From NCBI RefSeq assembly GCF_009827395.1, contig NZ_WTYX01000001.1:1183722-1247721 (forward strand): a stretch of 64,000 nucleotides of DNA, in the 5' to 3' direction. Numbering within the stretch: position 1 is the first letter of the stretch; the number at the start of each line of letters is the position of its first letter. A program made the position numbers and the translations under genes. Under the pieces are notes generated by a model that saw only the letters and a program-made list of their open reading frames with translations, did no database searches and was not told where the DNA came from. This document shows positions 1 to 8,700 of this stretch, in pieces. Source of the stretch: Pontixanthobacter aquaemixtae. GTDB taxonomy: Bacteria > Pseudomonadota > Alphaproteobacteria > Sphingomonadales > Sphingomonadaceae.

Positions 1-165
1 TGTCCGCGCAGCGGGCGCCCGTTCAAGCATCCGCGCCTTATCCGGTCCGCCCATCGAAATGTCGAATTCGTTGAACTCGACACCTTTGCTGGTCAAAAGC
101 TGCTTTGCCCGGTGGCAAAAACCGCATGTAAATTTGGTGTAAATATCGACGGTGGGAGCGCTCAT
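1..165 (-). CDS. grxC: Glutaredoxin 3 (GrxC), 3' part missing at window edge
   Basis: The first 55 residues of a class I glutaredoxin are visible; the rest lies left of the window. The protein begins MSAPTVDIYTKFTCGFCHRA and carries the redox motif C-G-F-C at residues 14-17, in place of the more usual C-P-Y-C. Glutaredoxins reduce protein disulfides and glutathione mixed disulfides in the cytoplasm with glutathione. The ATG at 163-165 is the only plausible start. The gene is divergent from the small heat-shock gene, with about 170 bases between the two starts. The family is clear; the grxC symbol follows the usual alphaproteobacterial glutaredoxin 3. Confidence 0.85.
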   Translation of the reverse strand, partial: MSAPTVDIYTKFTCGFCHRAKQLLTSKGVEFNEFDISMGGPDKARMLERAPAART

Positions 166-208
166 TGCCGTGTCCTCAAATTGGTCCAGATTGCTTTCGC
201 GGAAAGAA

Positions 209-238
209 CTTGAAAGCGATTTTCCTGCTTCCTAGATA
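209..238 (+). promoter_or_regulatory. Sigma-32 (RpoH) type heat-shock promoter
   Basis: CTTGAAA at 209-215 is followed after 15 bases by CCTAGAT at 231-237. This fits the RpoH consensus of proteobacteria (CTTGAAA, 11-16 bases, CCCATNT; in alphaproteobacteria CTTG, 17-18 bases, CYTAT). It lies directly upstream of the thermometer-like leader of the small heat-shock gene, so transcription would start near 243-246. Confidence 0.7.
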
Positions 239-242
239 GTAT

Positions 243-334
243 TTGCTCCCGGTGCCACAATGGGTCGGGGCAGTAATCGGCACGGTGCCGCATATTGCGG
301 GCTTTGCCATGTCAAATTGCTCAATGAGGATTTG
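243..334 (+). promoter_or_regulatory. ROSE-type RNA thermometer in the hsp20 leader
   Basis: The roughly 95-base leader folds into successive hairpins. GTGCC (252-256) pairs with GGCAC (279-283), and CCGCA (288-292) pairs with TGCGG (296-300). The last hairpin, 313-334, pairs CAAATT and CT on the left with AGGATTTG on the right, leaving one unpaired G at 319. The AGGA ribosome-binding site (327-330) is thus masked by TTGCT (317-321). That arrangement, with a bulged G opposite the Shine-Dalgarno sequence, is the hallmark of ROSE elements, which open at heat-shock temperature and allow translation of small heat-shock proteins. The fold was done by eye. Confidence 0.75.
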
Positions 335-338
335 TAAT

Positions 339-812
339 ATGTCACGTTTTGATTTTACCCCCTATCGCCGTAGCACCGTTGGTTTCGACCGTCTGTTCGA
401 CTTGCTCGAAAACCAGTCGCGCAACAGCGGCGGTGAAAATTACCCCCCTTTCAATATCGAGCGCCGCGGTGAAGACAATTACCGGATCACGCTGGCCGTC
501 GCCGGTTTCAAACCGGCGGATATCGATATAACCGCGCAGCAAAACCTGCTGACCGTGCAAGGCAAGAAGCGCGAAGAACCCTCGCCAGACAGCGATATGC
601 TGCATCTCGGCATTGCCAATCGCGGGTTCGAACGCCGCTTTGAACTGGCCGATTTTGTGCTGGTCGAGAATGCCGGGCTCGAAGACGGGCTGCTGACGAT
701 CGATCTGGTGCGCGAAGTGCCCGACGCGATGAAGCCGAAAAAGATCGCGGTAAACGGCCAACCCTCGCTCGAAGTCGTGAAGAACGACGACGATTCAGCC
801 GACGCGGCCTAA
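339..812 (+). CDS. Small heat-shock protein, Hsp20/alpha-crystallin family (IbpA-like)
   Basis: A 157-residue ATP-independent holdase that would bind unfolding proteins in the cytoplasm during heat stress. The N-terminus (MSRFDFTPYRRSTVGFDRLF) is the standard IbpA-like opening. An alpha-crystallin domain follows, from about residue 38 to 138, with the conserved A-G-L-x-x-G-L-L-T-I segment near its end and a charged C-terminal tail. The reading frame is open back to 243, but 339 is the real start. It follows the AGGA site by 8 bases and sits where a ROSE element places the start codon, and the upstream 32 codons overlap the thermometer hairpins. It has its own sigma-32 promoter and terminator, so it is a single-gene heat-shock unit. 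Confidence 0.93.
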   Translation: MSRFDFTPYRRSTVGFDRLFDLLENQSRNSGGENYPPFNIERRGEDNYRITLAVAGFKPADIDITAQQNLLTVQGKKREEPSPDSDMLHLGIANRGFERRFELADFVLVENAGLEDGLLTIDLVREVPDAMKPKKIAVNGQPSLEVVKNDDDSADAA

Positions 813-835
813 GCTAAACTCTTTGATTTGGAATT

Positions 836-868
836 GGCCCGGGGCAGATTGCTGGCCCGGGCCTTTTT
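836..868 (+). terminator. Intrinsic terminator of the hsp20 gene
   Basis: GGCCCGGG (836-843) pairs perfectly with CCCGGGCC (856-863), with a 12-base loop and a run of five T at 864-868. It ends the single-gene heat-shock transcript. Confidence 0.85.
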
Positions 869-1204
869 CTTGGACTGCCTAAATGGAATTGGGGTAGATC
901 CGAAGACCTACCCCAGCGGCGCATAACGCCGCCCTGTCCGGATTTGATCGTTCGGGTCGCAAAAGACGAACATATCCGAGACAAGCCAGAAAACTTGTGA
1001 ACTCTCCAGGCGCGCGAAATGACCCAAATCGCCAGGGCGAAGTTGCTAGCCCTTGCTAGAAAACGCCCCAAAGATAAAGGGCGATGCGCGGCGCTGTTCC
1101 AAATGTAGACTTGGCAACGCCCCCTGATTCACACGGGACTTGCCTGCTTTCAGAAAAAAGCGCGCCGTAACCCTTTGATTCTTCGGGGCCGAGAGGCGAG
1201 CTCG
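869..1204. other. Intergenic region with strong hairpins, no gene seen
   Basis: No convincing protein gene lies here; the open frame on the minus strand at 814-1071 has no family character and runs into the hsp20 terminator. The region is structured. Read on the minus strand, GGGGTAGGTC, TTCG and GATCTACCCC (near 893-916) form a ten-pair stem closed by a UUCG tetraloop. Next to it is GCGGCG/CGCCGC with a five-base loop (about 915-931). CTAGC-AAGG-GCTAG forms a short hairpin near 1047-1060. It could be the long 3' end of the pyrG transcript or a small RNA; neither can be decided from sequence alone. Confidence 0.4.
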
Positions 1205-2839
1205 CTAAACGAGGCGCGATTGCCGGAGGGCGGCTGAAATAAACCCGTCAAACAGCGGATGAGGTTCAAATGGCCGCGATTTCAGCTCGGGATGGAACTG
1301 GACACCGACAAACCAGGGGTGGTCCGGCCTTTCAACGGTTTCCGGCAGCAGCCCGTCGGGAGACATACCCGCGAACATCAACCCGGTTCCTTCCATAGCC
1401 TCACGATAAGCGCCGTTGACTTCATAACGGTGACGATGCCGTTCGGATATTTGCGTCGCGCCGCCATAGATCGTGCTGATATGGCTGTTCGCGGCGAGCT
1501 TCGCATCATAGGCGCCAAGCCGCATGGTTCCGCCAAGATCGCCGCCGGCCTCGCGTTCTTGCAATCCCTCTTCAGACATCCATTCGGTAATGATCCCGAC
1601 AACCGGTTCATCGGTGTCGCCAAATTCGGTTGAGGATGCACTTTCATGGCCGGCAAGCCGCGCTGCTTCCACGCAGGCCATTTGCATGCCCAGGCAGATG
1701 CCGAAGAATGGAACATTGCGTTCACGCGCAAAGCGGACGCTGGCGATCTTGCCTTCGGATCCGCGTTCCCCAAAGCCGCCGGGCACAAGAATGCCGTGCA
1801 AAGGCTCTAGCTGGGCGGCAATATCCGCATCGTCCTGCTCGAATACCTCCGCATCGATCCACTCGATGTTGACTTTCACCCGGTTGGCAAGGCCGCCGTG
1901 TACCAGCGCTTCGTTGAGCGATTTATAGGCGTCTTGCAGGCCGACATATTTGCCGACCACGCCGATTGTCACTTCGCCTTCGGGGTTGAAATAGCGGTCG
2001 GTAACATCATCCCAGCGCGAAAGGTCGGGCTTGGGCGCATCGGTAATTCCAAATCCGCGCAACACTTCGCTGTCGAGGCCAGCCTCGTGATATTGGAGCG
2101 GCACCGAATAGATTGACGGCGCATCCAGCGCTGGAATGACCGATTCCGGGCGCACATTGCAGAACTGGGCGATCTTCCTGCGTTCACCATCGGGAATTTC
2201 GTGTTCGCTGCGGCACAGAAGCACGTCGGGCTTGATGCCCAGTGCTGCCAGTTCTCTTACCGAGTGCTGGGTCGGCTTGGTTTTGAGCTCGCCTGCCGCG
2301 GCGATGTAGGGAACCAGCGTGACATGCACGCTGAGCGTCTGGAACGGTTCCAGTTCGTTTCTGAGCTGCCTGATCGCCTCCATAAAGGGCAGCGATTCGA
2401 TGTCGCCAACGGTGCCGCCGATTTCGCACAGCACGAAATCGAGATCGTCGGTATCAGCAAGCGCGAAGGCCTTAATCTCATCGGTAACATGCGGGATCAC
2501 CTGCACCGTCGCGCCGAGGTAGTCTCCGCGCCGTTCGCGAGCGATAATGTCCTGATAGACGCGGCCGCTGGTCACATTGTCGCTTTGCCGCGCCGAAACG
2601 CCGGTAAAACGTTCGTAGTGGCCAAGATCGAGATCGGTCTCTGCCCCGTCATCGGTGACGTAAACCTCGCCGTGCTGATACGGGCTCATCGTGCCCGGAT
2701 CGACGTTGAGATAGGGATCGAATTTGCGAATCCGAACCTTGTAGCCGCGCGCCTGCAGCAACGCTGCCAGACTTGCTGCCATGAGACCTTTGCCGAGCGA
2801 GGAGACCACGCCGCCGGTGATAAAAATGTACCGCGCCAT
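1205..2839 (-). CDS. pyrG: CTP synthase
   Basis: CTP synthase makes CTP from UTP, ATP and glutamine, the last step of pyrimidine nucleotide synthesis. The 544-residue protein has the usual family length. The N-terminal amidoligase domain starts with [19 protein letters not shown], containing the ATP-binding loop, and spans about residues 1-270. A class I glutamine amidotransferase domain follows from about 290. Its nucleophile is Cys382 in G-I-C-L-G, and its His516/Glu518 pair lies in Q-F-H-P-E. The gene lies downstream of secG with a 98-base gap and probably shares its transcript, as in many alphaproteobacteria. Confidence 0.97.
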   Translation of the reverse strand: MARYIFITGGVVSSLGKGLMAASLAALLQARGYKVRIRKFDPYLNVDPGTMSPYQHGEVYVTDDGAETDLDLGHYERFTGVSARQSDNVTSGRVYQDIIARERRGDYLGATVQVIPHVTDEIKAFALADTDDLDFVLCEIGGTVGDIESLPFMEAIRQLRNELEPFQTLSVHVTLVPYIAAAGELKTKPTQHSVRELAALGIKPDVLLCRSEHEIPDGERRKIAQFCNVRPESVIPALDAPSIYSVPLQYHEAGLDSEVLRGFGITDAPKPDLSRWDDVTDRYFNPEGEVTIGVVGKYVGLQDAYKSLNEALVHGGLANRVKVNIEWIDAEVFEQDDADIAAQLEPLHGILVPGGFGERGSEGKIASVRFARERNVPFFGICLGMQMACVEAARLAGHESASSTEFGDTDEPVVGIITEWMSEEGLQEREAGGDLGGTMRLGAYDAKLAANSHISTIYGGATQISERHRHRYEVNGAYREAMEGTGLMFAGMSPDGLLPETVERPDHPWFVGVQFHPELKSRPFEPHPLFDGFISAALRQSRLV

Positions 2840-2937
2840 GGGAGTTGGGCCTTAAGGCTCAAATGTGAGTCGGGGCAAGCACAATGGTGCGGCGAATTGC
2901 CGCAATCCACAACTTGTCATGATTTATTCTGCTTTGC

Positions 2938-3315
2938 TTAGCCTGCGACGTCCGCCAGCGGATCATCGGATGGCGCTTCTGCGGGCGCTTCAGTCGCGGG
3001 TGCAGCATCTGCAGGCGATCCGGTGATCGGATCAGCTGGTGCGCCTGCGCCGCGCTCGACAGTCGATGTAATCGCGCTCGATCCGGTTTCCTTCACCGCT
3101 ACGGCTGCAAGAGCAATCGACAGGGCGACAAAGCAAATCGCCAGCCATTTGGTTGATCGTGAAAGAAAATCAGCCGCGCCGCGCGCGCTCATCATGCCAT
3201 TCGGGCTGCCGCCAATACCCAATCCGCCGCCTTCCGAACGCTGCATCAAAATGGTGATGACCAACGCCGCAGCGACAAGCAATTGCACGACAGTGAGAAA
3301 CAGAAAGAGAGACAT
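2938..3315 (-). CDS. secG: Protein translocase subunit SecG
   Basis: A 125-residue inner-membrane protein that assists SecYE during protein export. It has two membrane segments, at about residues 3-22 and 55-75. Between them is the conserved cytosolic loop with Q-R-S-E-G-G-G-L-G and the N-G-M-M-S-A-R-G stretch typical of SecG. The C-terminal 45 residues are rich in Ala, Pro and acidic residues, a common alphaproteobacterial extension. The order tpiA-secG-pyrG is widely conserved in alphaproteobacteria. A stem-loop (TGCGGC/GCCGCA, near 2889-2905) lies in the gap before pyrG but lacks a T run, so read-through is expected. Confidence 0.92.
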   Translation of the reverse strand: MSLFLFLTVVQLLVAAALVITILMQRSEGGGLGIGGSPNGMMSARGAADFLSRSTKWLAICFVALSIALAAVAVKETGSSAITSTVERGAGAPADPITGSPADAAPATEAPAEAPSDDPLADVAG

Positions 3316-3410
3316 AGTCAGATTACTCTAAATTACCTGAGCTGCATGTAGGGGCGCGATTGGCCGAGGGCAAGCCACCCGGAGCGCACCGCCTAACCGG
3401 CAGCCGTGTC

Positions 3411-4175
3411 TTATTGGTCCTGCAGCTCTGCAGCGGCCAATACAATTCCGAGGAAGCTTTCAGCCGTCAGGCTTGCACCGCCAACCAGCGCGCCGCCCAC
3501 TTCGTCAGCCGCGAGAAGCTCCTTGGCATTATCTGCATTTACGGAACCGCCGTAGAGGATGCGGACCTGATCGGCCATTTCTTCGCCATAGAGATCGACA
3601 AGCAAGGCTTTGATCGAACGGTGCATCGCGCCAATATCGTCCACTGTCGGTGTCCGGCCCGTGCCGATTGCCCAAATCGGTTCATAAGCGATCGTCAGAA
3701 CTTCATCGGCATTGTCGAGCGTTTCGGGCAGCGAGCTTTTGAGCTGGCGTGCGACAAAGCTCTCGGCCTTGCCCTCGTCACGGGTTTCCTCGGTTTCACC
3801 GCAGCACAAAATGACGCGCATTCCGGCTTCGATCGCCGATTCGACCTTGGATTTGATCAGGGCATTGGTTTCCCCGTGATCCTGGCGCCGTTCGCTATGG
3901 CCCAAAATTGCAAATTTTGCGCCTGCATCCGCCGCCATCGAGGCAGAAATGTCGCCAGTATGCGCACCGTCCGCTCCGGGCGAAACGTCCTGCGCACCAA
4001 CGCCGATCTGTTCGACTTCACGGTGAACCGCGTGAATCAGAGTGAAAGGCGGCGCCAGCGCCACTTCCACTTTCATCACACGCTGCGAAGTACGGTCAAT
4101 CGCGCGCGCTTCAGAAAGCATGGCGCGCGTGCCATTCATTTTCCAGTTGCCAACAATATAGGGCCGGTCGGCCAT
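3411..4175 (-). CDS. tpiA: Triosephosphate isomerase
   Basis: Interconverts dihydroxyacetone phosphate and glyceraldehyde 3-phosphate in glycolysis and gluconeogenesis. The 254-residue TIM barrel has all catalytic residues: Lys12 in N-W-K-M-N-G, His93 in I-L-G-H-S-E-R-R and Glu165 in A-Y-E-P-I-W-A-I-G-T-G. The frame stays open to 4238, but the start at 4175 (MADRPYIVGNWKMNG) gives the normal family N-terminus and has AGGA about 8 bases upstream. It is divergent from ppiD across a 222-base gap and leads the tpiA-secG-pyrG set. Confidence 0.96.
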   Translation of the reverse strand: MADRPYIVGNWKMNGTRAMLSEARAIDRTSQRVMKVEVALAPPFTLIHAVHREVEQIGVGAQDVSPGADGAHTGDISASMAADAGAKFAILGHSERRQDHGETNALIKSKVESAIEAGMRVILCCGETEETRDEGKAESFVARQLKSSLPETLDNADEVLTIAYEPIWAIGTGRTPTVDDIGAMHRSIKALLVDLYGEEMADQVRILYGGSVNADNAKELLAADEVGGALVGGASLTAESFLGIVLAAAELQDQ

Positions 4176-4319
4176 ATCAAATTCCTGAAATAGTCTAAAA
4201 TGCGGGCGGATGACTCGTGCCATCCATTTGGTCGCCACTTATATGGGGTGTGTGGACAGGTCCGCTAGACGCAACGAGCCAATAGGTCAAAAGACTTTCC
4301 AACCTGTTGCGGGGAGGAC

Positions 4320-4340
4320 GCAGGCCAGATAAAGGCCTGC
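4320..4340. other. Hairpin in the tpiA/ppiD divergent promoter region
   Basis: GCAGGCC (4320-4326) pairs perfectly with GGCCTGC (4334-4340) around a seven-base loop, 58 bases before the ppiD start. Two copies of the palindrome TCCGGA follow (near 4353-4375). This would lie in the ppiD leader or an operator; there is no T run, so it is not a plain terminator. Confidence 0.4.
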
Positions 4341-4397
4341 ACATACAACGAACCCTCCGGAGATATAGTCCGGACCAGACCGGACGCAAAAGACACC

Positions 4398-6338
4398 ATG
4401 ATCCAGTTTTTCCGCAAGTTCTTCCAATCGAAAGTCGGAATCGCCGTAACCCTGGCATTTCTCGGCCTGATTGCCTTCGCCTTTGCCAGCGCGGACGTTT
4501 CCAGCACCGGCACATTCGGCGGCGTATCCGGCGGTGATCGCGTGGCCGTTGTCGGCGATGAAAAGATCAGCACTTCGGATTTGAGCCGCGCGGTAAACAA
4601 TGCCGTGGACAGCATGCGTCAGCAGAACCCGACAATTTCGATGGAAGCCTTTCTGGAGCAAGACGGCCTGGAGCAAGTGCTTGACCAAGTGCTTGAACGC
4701 GCCGCGATTTCCGGATTTGCAGATAAATACGGCCTGCGCGCGGGTACAAATCTAGTGAATAGCGAGATTATCTCCAGCCCGGCCTTTCGCGGGGCTGACG
4801 GTAATTTCAGCGAAGAAAGCTATCGCCAGTTTCTGACGCTGCGCCGTTTGAACGACACCATCGTGCGCGAGGATTTACGCTCCGGCTTGCTTGAGCGTCA
4901 GGTGATCATCCCGTCGGGCCTGGGTAGTGTCGCCCCGGACAAATTTGCCTCGCGCTATGCCGCGCTGCTCAAGGAAACGCGCAAAGGCTCGATCAGCATT
5001 GTCCCTTCCAGCGCATTCGCGCCTTCGAAGGACCCGAGCGATGCGCAGTTGAAGGCCTTCTACGAAGAATCAAAGGGCGACTATATCCGCCCTGAGCGGC
5101 GGACCATCCGCTACATCACCTTCGGCGACAATGAATTGGGCAAGCTCCCCGCGCCGACAGAGCAGGAAATCGCGGCCAATTACGAAGAAAATCGTGAACA
5201 ATTCGCGGCCAGCGAAGAACGCACCATTACGCAGATGATCGTTCCCACCAAACAAGCGGCTGACGCGGTTCGCAACCGTGTTCAGGGCGGCGCAACCCTC
5301 GAAGTGGCTGCGCGCGAGGCCGGCCTTACAACCGCGAAACTGGGCCCGGTATCGCGTTCGGATTATGCATCGCAATCTTCCGCGGCGGTTGCCAAGGCAG
5401 TGTTTGAAGCCAACAACAAAGCCATCGCCGTTCCCGCGCGGAGCGGATTGGGTTTCCACGTCGTCCGGATCGACGCGATTGATCGCCAACCGGGCAAAAA
5501 CCTAGATCAAGCTCGGGCCGAAATCACCGCCGCTTTGCGCGAACAAAAACGCCGCGCTGCGCTGTCCGATCTTGCCGCGCGAATCGAAGAGCAAGTCGAT
5601 GACCGCGTTTCGCTGACCGATATCGCTGCCGAGCTGAAAGTGGATATTGCCACGACCAAGCCGGTGACCGGTGCGGGAACCGTTTACGAGAACCCGCAAG
5701 AACAGGTTCCGCAAATTCTGGCTCCAGCGCTGCAATCGGCATTCCAGATGGAAGAAAGCCGGCCGCAGCTTGCAGAGATCGTCCCCGGGCAAACCTTCCT
5801 TGTGTACGAAGCGTCAGACATCACGCGTTCTGCCGCTGCACCCTTGGCTGAAATCCGCACTCGCGTTGTCGATGCGTGGAAACTGTCCGAAGGTTCTAAA
5901 GGCGCGAAGGCTGCTGTTGACCGGATCATGAAGCGCATTGCCGAAGGCGTTGCAGTTGCCGGTGCGGTTGCGGCGGAGAAATCGCAATCACGCTTCCCGC
6001 CCGTTGATGAGATCAATCTGAACCGCGAACAATTGGTCGCGCTGGGCGGAAATGTACCCGCGCCGCTCGCATTGTTGTTCAGCATGGCCGAAGGCACCAC
6101 AAAGAAGCTTGAAGCCCCCAACAATGCGGGCTGGTTCGTGGTGCAGCTTGAAGACATTGAAGAAGGCACAATCTCGAAAGAGGACGAGCTGTTCACCCAG
6201 ACCAAGCAGAGCCTGGGGCCCATGCTGGGCAGCGAGTACAGCGAACAATTGCGCTCGGCGGTCCTCACCGAAATCGGGACGGAAACCAATGAGGCCGCAA
6301 TCGAAGCCGTGCGCAAGCAGCTCGCTGGCGAGAATTAA
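4398..6338 (+). CDS. ppiD: Periplasmic peptidyl-prolyl isomerase / folding factor, PpiD/SurA family
   Basis: A 646-residue membrane-anchored chaperone of the PpiD type, expected to help outer-membrane and periplasmic proteins fold as they leave the Sec machinery. One N-terminal membrane anchor (about residues 13-33) is followed by a SurA-like N-terminal chaperone region. A parvulin-type PPIC domain lies near residues 265-365, ending G-L-G-F-H-V-V-R-I-D, and a second helical region reaches the C-terminus. The length matches PpiD (about 620-650). It is followed after 28 bases by trpE, an arrangement common in Sphingomonadales, so transcription of trpE probably starts upstream of ppiD. Whether the parvulin domain is catalytically active cannot be judged; in E. 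coli PpiD it is not. Confidence 0.88.
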   Translation: MIQFFRKFFQSKVGIAVTLAFLGLIAFAFASADVSSTGTFGGVSGGDRVAVVGDEKISTSDLSRAVNNAVDSMRQQNPTISMEAFLEQDGLEQVLDQVLERAAISGFADKYGLRAGTNLVNSEIISSPAFRGADGNFSEESYRQFLTLRRLNDTIVREDLRSGLLERQVIIPSGLGSVAPDKFASRYAALLKETRKGSISIVPSSAFAPSKDPSDAQLKAFYEESKGDYIRPERRTIRYITFGDNELGKLPAPTEQEIAANYEENREQFAASEERTITQMIVPTKQAADAVRNRVQGGATLEVAAREAGLTTAKLGPVSRSDYASQSSAAVAKAVFEANNKAIAVPARSGLGFHVVRIDAIDRQPGKNLDQARAEITAALREQKRRAALSDLAARIEEQVDDRVSLTDIAAELKVDIATTKPVTGAGTVYENPQEQVPQILAPALQSAFQMEESRPQLAEIVPGQTFLVYEASDITRSAAAPLAEIRTRVVDAWKLSEGSKGAKAAVDRIMKRIAEGVAVAGAVAAEKSQSRFPPVDEINLNREQLVALGGNVPAPLALLFSMAEGTTKKLEAPNNAGWFVVQLEDIEEGTISKEDELFTQTKQSLGPMLGSEYSEQLRSAVLTEIGTETNEAAIEAVRKQLAGEN

Positions 6339-6366
6339 GGCGGCTTGATCCTCCGCACATTGCCTT

Positions 6367-7890
6367 ATGTCCCAATCAGCGAGTTTCCGCCTAGCCAATG
6401 CCGATAAAGCTCGCGAACAGCTGGCCGCGGGGAAACCGGCGCTTGTCTGGCGCAAGATCATTGCGGACGCCGAAACTCCGGTTGGCGCGGCGACCAAGCT
6501 GATCGAACCCGAACGCGGCGATTTCCTGCTCGAATCGGTAGAAGGCGGTGAAGTGCGCGGGCGATACAGCTTGCTCGGGCTGGATCCCGATCTGGTGTTT
6601 CGCGCATCGGGCGAGACGGCAGAAATCAATCCCCGCTGGAAACAGGATCGCAGCGCTTTTGAACAATGCGAAACCGGAACGCTTGGCGCGCTCAGGCAGC
6701 TGGTCCAGCAATGCCGCATCGACGTGCCTGAAGCGCTTCCCCCGGCCCTCGCCTGCCTTGTCGGTTATTTCGGATATGAAACCATCGGCCTCGTCGAGAA
6801 ACTACCGCGCGCTGCTGAAAACCCGCTCGAACTGCCCGACATGCTGTTTGTCCGCCCGACGGTTATTCTGGTGTTCGATGGCCTGACCGAAGAATTGTTT
6901 GCCATCGCCCCGCTATGGAATGACGATGCCGATCCAGAGCGCCTGATCGAGCGTGCGGGCGACCGGATTGACGAAACTCTGCGGCGTTTGACCAAACCCG
7001 GGCCGGCGGCTGCGGCGCAATCCGATCTGCCAGACATGGCGCTCAACCCCACGATGGAAAGGGCCGATTACGCAGCGATGGTCGGTAGGGCGAAATCCTA
7101 CATCGAAGCGGGCGATATTTTTCAGGTGGTGCTGGCGCAGCGTTTTACCTGCCCCTTCCCGCTTCCCCCGCTCGACCTTTACCGCGCACTGCGCCGGGTA
7201 AATCCGTCACCGTTCCTGTATTTTCTCGATCTGCCCGGTTTTGCCGTGGTTGGCTCCAGTCCCGAAATTCTGGTGCGCGTGCGCGATGGTGAAGTGACGA
7301 TCCGGCCCATTGCCGGAACCCGGCCACGCGGGGAAACCGCCAGCGCGGATCGCGAAGCCGAGGCGAGCCTGCTCGCCGATCCGAAAGAGCGCGCGGAACA
7401 TCTTATGCTGCTTGATCTGGGCCGCAATGATGTGGGCCGCGTGGCCAGGGAAGGAACGGTGGAAGTCACCGATAGCTACACCGTCGAACGTTACAGCCAT
7501 GTGATGCATATTGTCAGCAATGTGGTGGGACAGCTTGCGCCCGAACATGACGCGCTCGACGCGATGTTCGCGGGCTTTCCGGCGGGTACGGTCAGCGGCG
7601 CGCCCAAAATACGCGCCTGCGAAATTATTGCAGAGCTGGAGCCGGAAACGCGCGGCGCCTATGCCGGCGGGGTCGGCTATTTTGCGCCCGATGGCTCGGT
7701 CGATAGCTGCATCGTGCTGCGCACCGGCGTAGTTAAAGACGGCACGCTGCATGTTCAGGCAGGGGCCGGAATCGTTGCAGACAGTAACGCCGAATATGAA
7801 CAGCGCGAATGCGAGGCAAAAGCCGGTGCGCTGATTGCCGCAGCAAACGAGGCCGCACGGGTAGCCGGCGAACCGGGATTTGGACAATGA
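6367..7890 (+). CDS. trpE: Anthranilate synthase component I
   Basis: TrpE converts chorismate to anthranilate, using ammonia from TrpG, as the first step of tryptophan synthesis. The 507 residues comprise an N-terminal regulatory part, with the L-L-E-S feedback-like element near residue 57 (F-L-L-E-S-V-E), and the chorismate-binding domain. The latter has I-A-G-T-R-P-R-G, L-L-D-L-G-R-N-D-V-G-R-V and G-F-P-A-G-T-V-S-G-A-P-K-I-R-A. The stop overlaps the next start (ATGA at 7887-7890). Only 28 bases separate it from ppiD, leaving no room for a leader-peptide attenuator directly before trpE. Confidence 0.96.
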   Translation: MSQSASFRLANADKAREQLAAGKPALVWRKIIADAETPVGAATKLIEPERGDFLLESVEGGEVRGRYSLLGLDPDLVFRASGETAEINPRWKQDRSAFEQCETGTLGALRQLVQQCRIDVPEALPPALACLVGYFGYETIGLVEKLPRAAENPLELPDMLFVRPTVILVFDGLTEELFAIAPLWNDDADPERLIERAGDRIDETLRRLTKPGPAAAAQSDLPDMALNPTMERADYAAMVGRAKSYIEAGDIFQVVLAQRFTCPFPLPPLDLYRALRRVNPSPFLYFLDLPGFAVVGSSPEILVRVRDGEVTIRPIAGTRPRGETASADREAEASLLADPKERAEHLMLLDLGRNDVGRVAREGTVEVTDSYTVERYSHVMHIVSNVVGQLAPEHDALDAMFAGFPAGTVSGAPKIRACEIIAELEPETRGAYAGGVGYFAPDGSVDSCIVLRTGVVKDGTLHVQAGAGIVADSNAEYEQRECEAKAGALIAAANEAARVAGEPGFGQ

Positions 7891-8699
7891 AACGACTATT
7901 GATCCCTGCAATTGTTCTGATGCTTTCGGGCTGCAATCCGGAACCTGAAGGCGAGCCTGTGCTGCGCACCGAGATCGGAAGCGGCGTTGCCGAGGAAACC
8001 GCAAGCGCCCCCGCGCGTGATTCCGCCTGCCGCAAAGCAACCTTTGAACAGCATTCCTTCACCCATTGCATTGCCGATCCCGCCAAGCATCGGATCACCA
8101 CTGCGCTGGGTCCCGATGGCGGCACGCCCTATCGCAGCCTAGCCAATCTGGCCGCCGGGCGATCCGCCGATGCGCCGCTGGTCGCCTTTGCGGTCAATGG
8201 CGGAATGTTTGGCGATGACGGCAAGCCGATCGGATACTACGTCGAGAATGGCGACCGCATGAAAGAACTGAGCCGCGCCGACGGGCCGGGCAATTTCCAC
8301 CTCAAGCCCAACGGTGTTTTCTACGGAACCGGCGACAAATGGGCCATCCGCACAAGCGAAGATTTCTATTCGAATGTGGGTGATCGCCCGCAATTTGGGA
8401 CGCAATCGGGCCCGATGCTGGTCATCAAGGGCAAGCTGCACCCTGAAATTGCCGAAGATGGCCCATCGAAGGCTATCCGCAACGCAGTGGGCATTGACGC
8501 GAAAGGCCGCGCGCATTTTGTCATTTCAGACAAACCTGTGTCATTTGGCGCATTGGCACGCTTCTACCGCGACGAGCTCAAGACTCCCGACGCTTTGTTT
8601 CTTGATGGCAATGTCTCGGCGCTATGGGATCCGGCAAGCGACCGGCTCGATCTGGGCGCCGCGCTAGGACCGCTCATCGTGGTCGAAATGAAAGAATGA
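7887..8699 (+). CDS. Phosphodiester glycosidase (DUF2233/NAGPA family) lipoprotein
   Basis: A 270-residue protein whose start overlaps the trpE stop (ATGA). It begins with a lipoprotein signal, MKRLLIPAIVLMLSGC, with the lipobox L-S-G-C, so it is probably membrane-anchored in the periplasm. The body matches the DUF2233 fold. It has the F-A-V-N-G-G-M-F segment, a Q-S-G-P-M-L-V segment, the V-G-I-D-A-K-G-R-A-H-F-V-I-S-D repeat-like strand and a near-terminal A-L-F-L-D-G-N-V-S motif. Human NAGPA, which removes GlcNAc from phosphodiesters, shares this fold; the bacterial substrate is unknown. Why it sits in a trp operon is unclear, and translational coupling to trpE suggests coordinated expression only. 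Confidence 0.8.
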   Translation: MKRLLIPAIVLMLSGCNPEPEGEPVLRTEIGSGVAEETASAPARDSACRKATFEQHSFTHCIADPAKHRITTALGPDGGTPYRSLANLAAGRSADAPLVAFAVNGGMFGDDGKPIGYYVENGDRMKELSRADGPGNFHLKPNGVFYGTGDKWAIRTSEDFYSNVGDRPQFGTQSGPMLVIKGKLHPEIAEDGPSKAIRNAVGIDAKGRAHFVISDKPVSFGALARFYRDELKTPDALFLDGNVSALWDPASDRLDLGAALGPLIVVEMKE

Positions 8700-8700
8700 T

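Noticed and set aside
243-338. N-terminal extension of the small heat-shock protein from 243
   Set aside because: These bases form the ROSE hairpins, and the ribosome-binding site and family N-terminus both point to 339.
814-1071. 85-codon minus-strand frame downstream of pyrG
   Set aside because: Runs through two hairpins and into the hsp20 terminator, no ribosome-binding site and no family features.
4176-4238. 21-residue N-terminal extension of triosephosphate isomerase
   Set aside because: The extension is not part of the family, and AGGA precedes the start at 4175.
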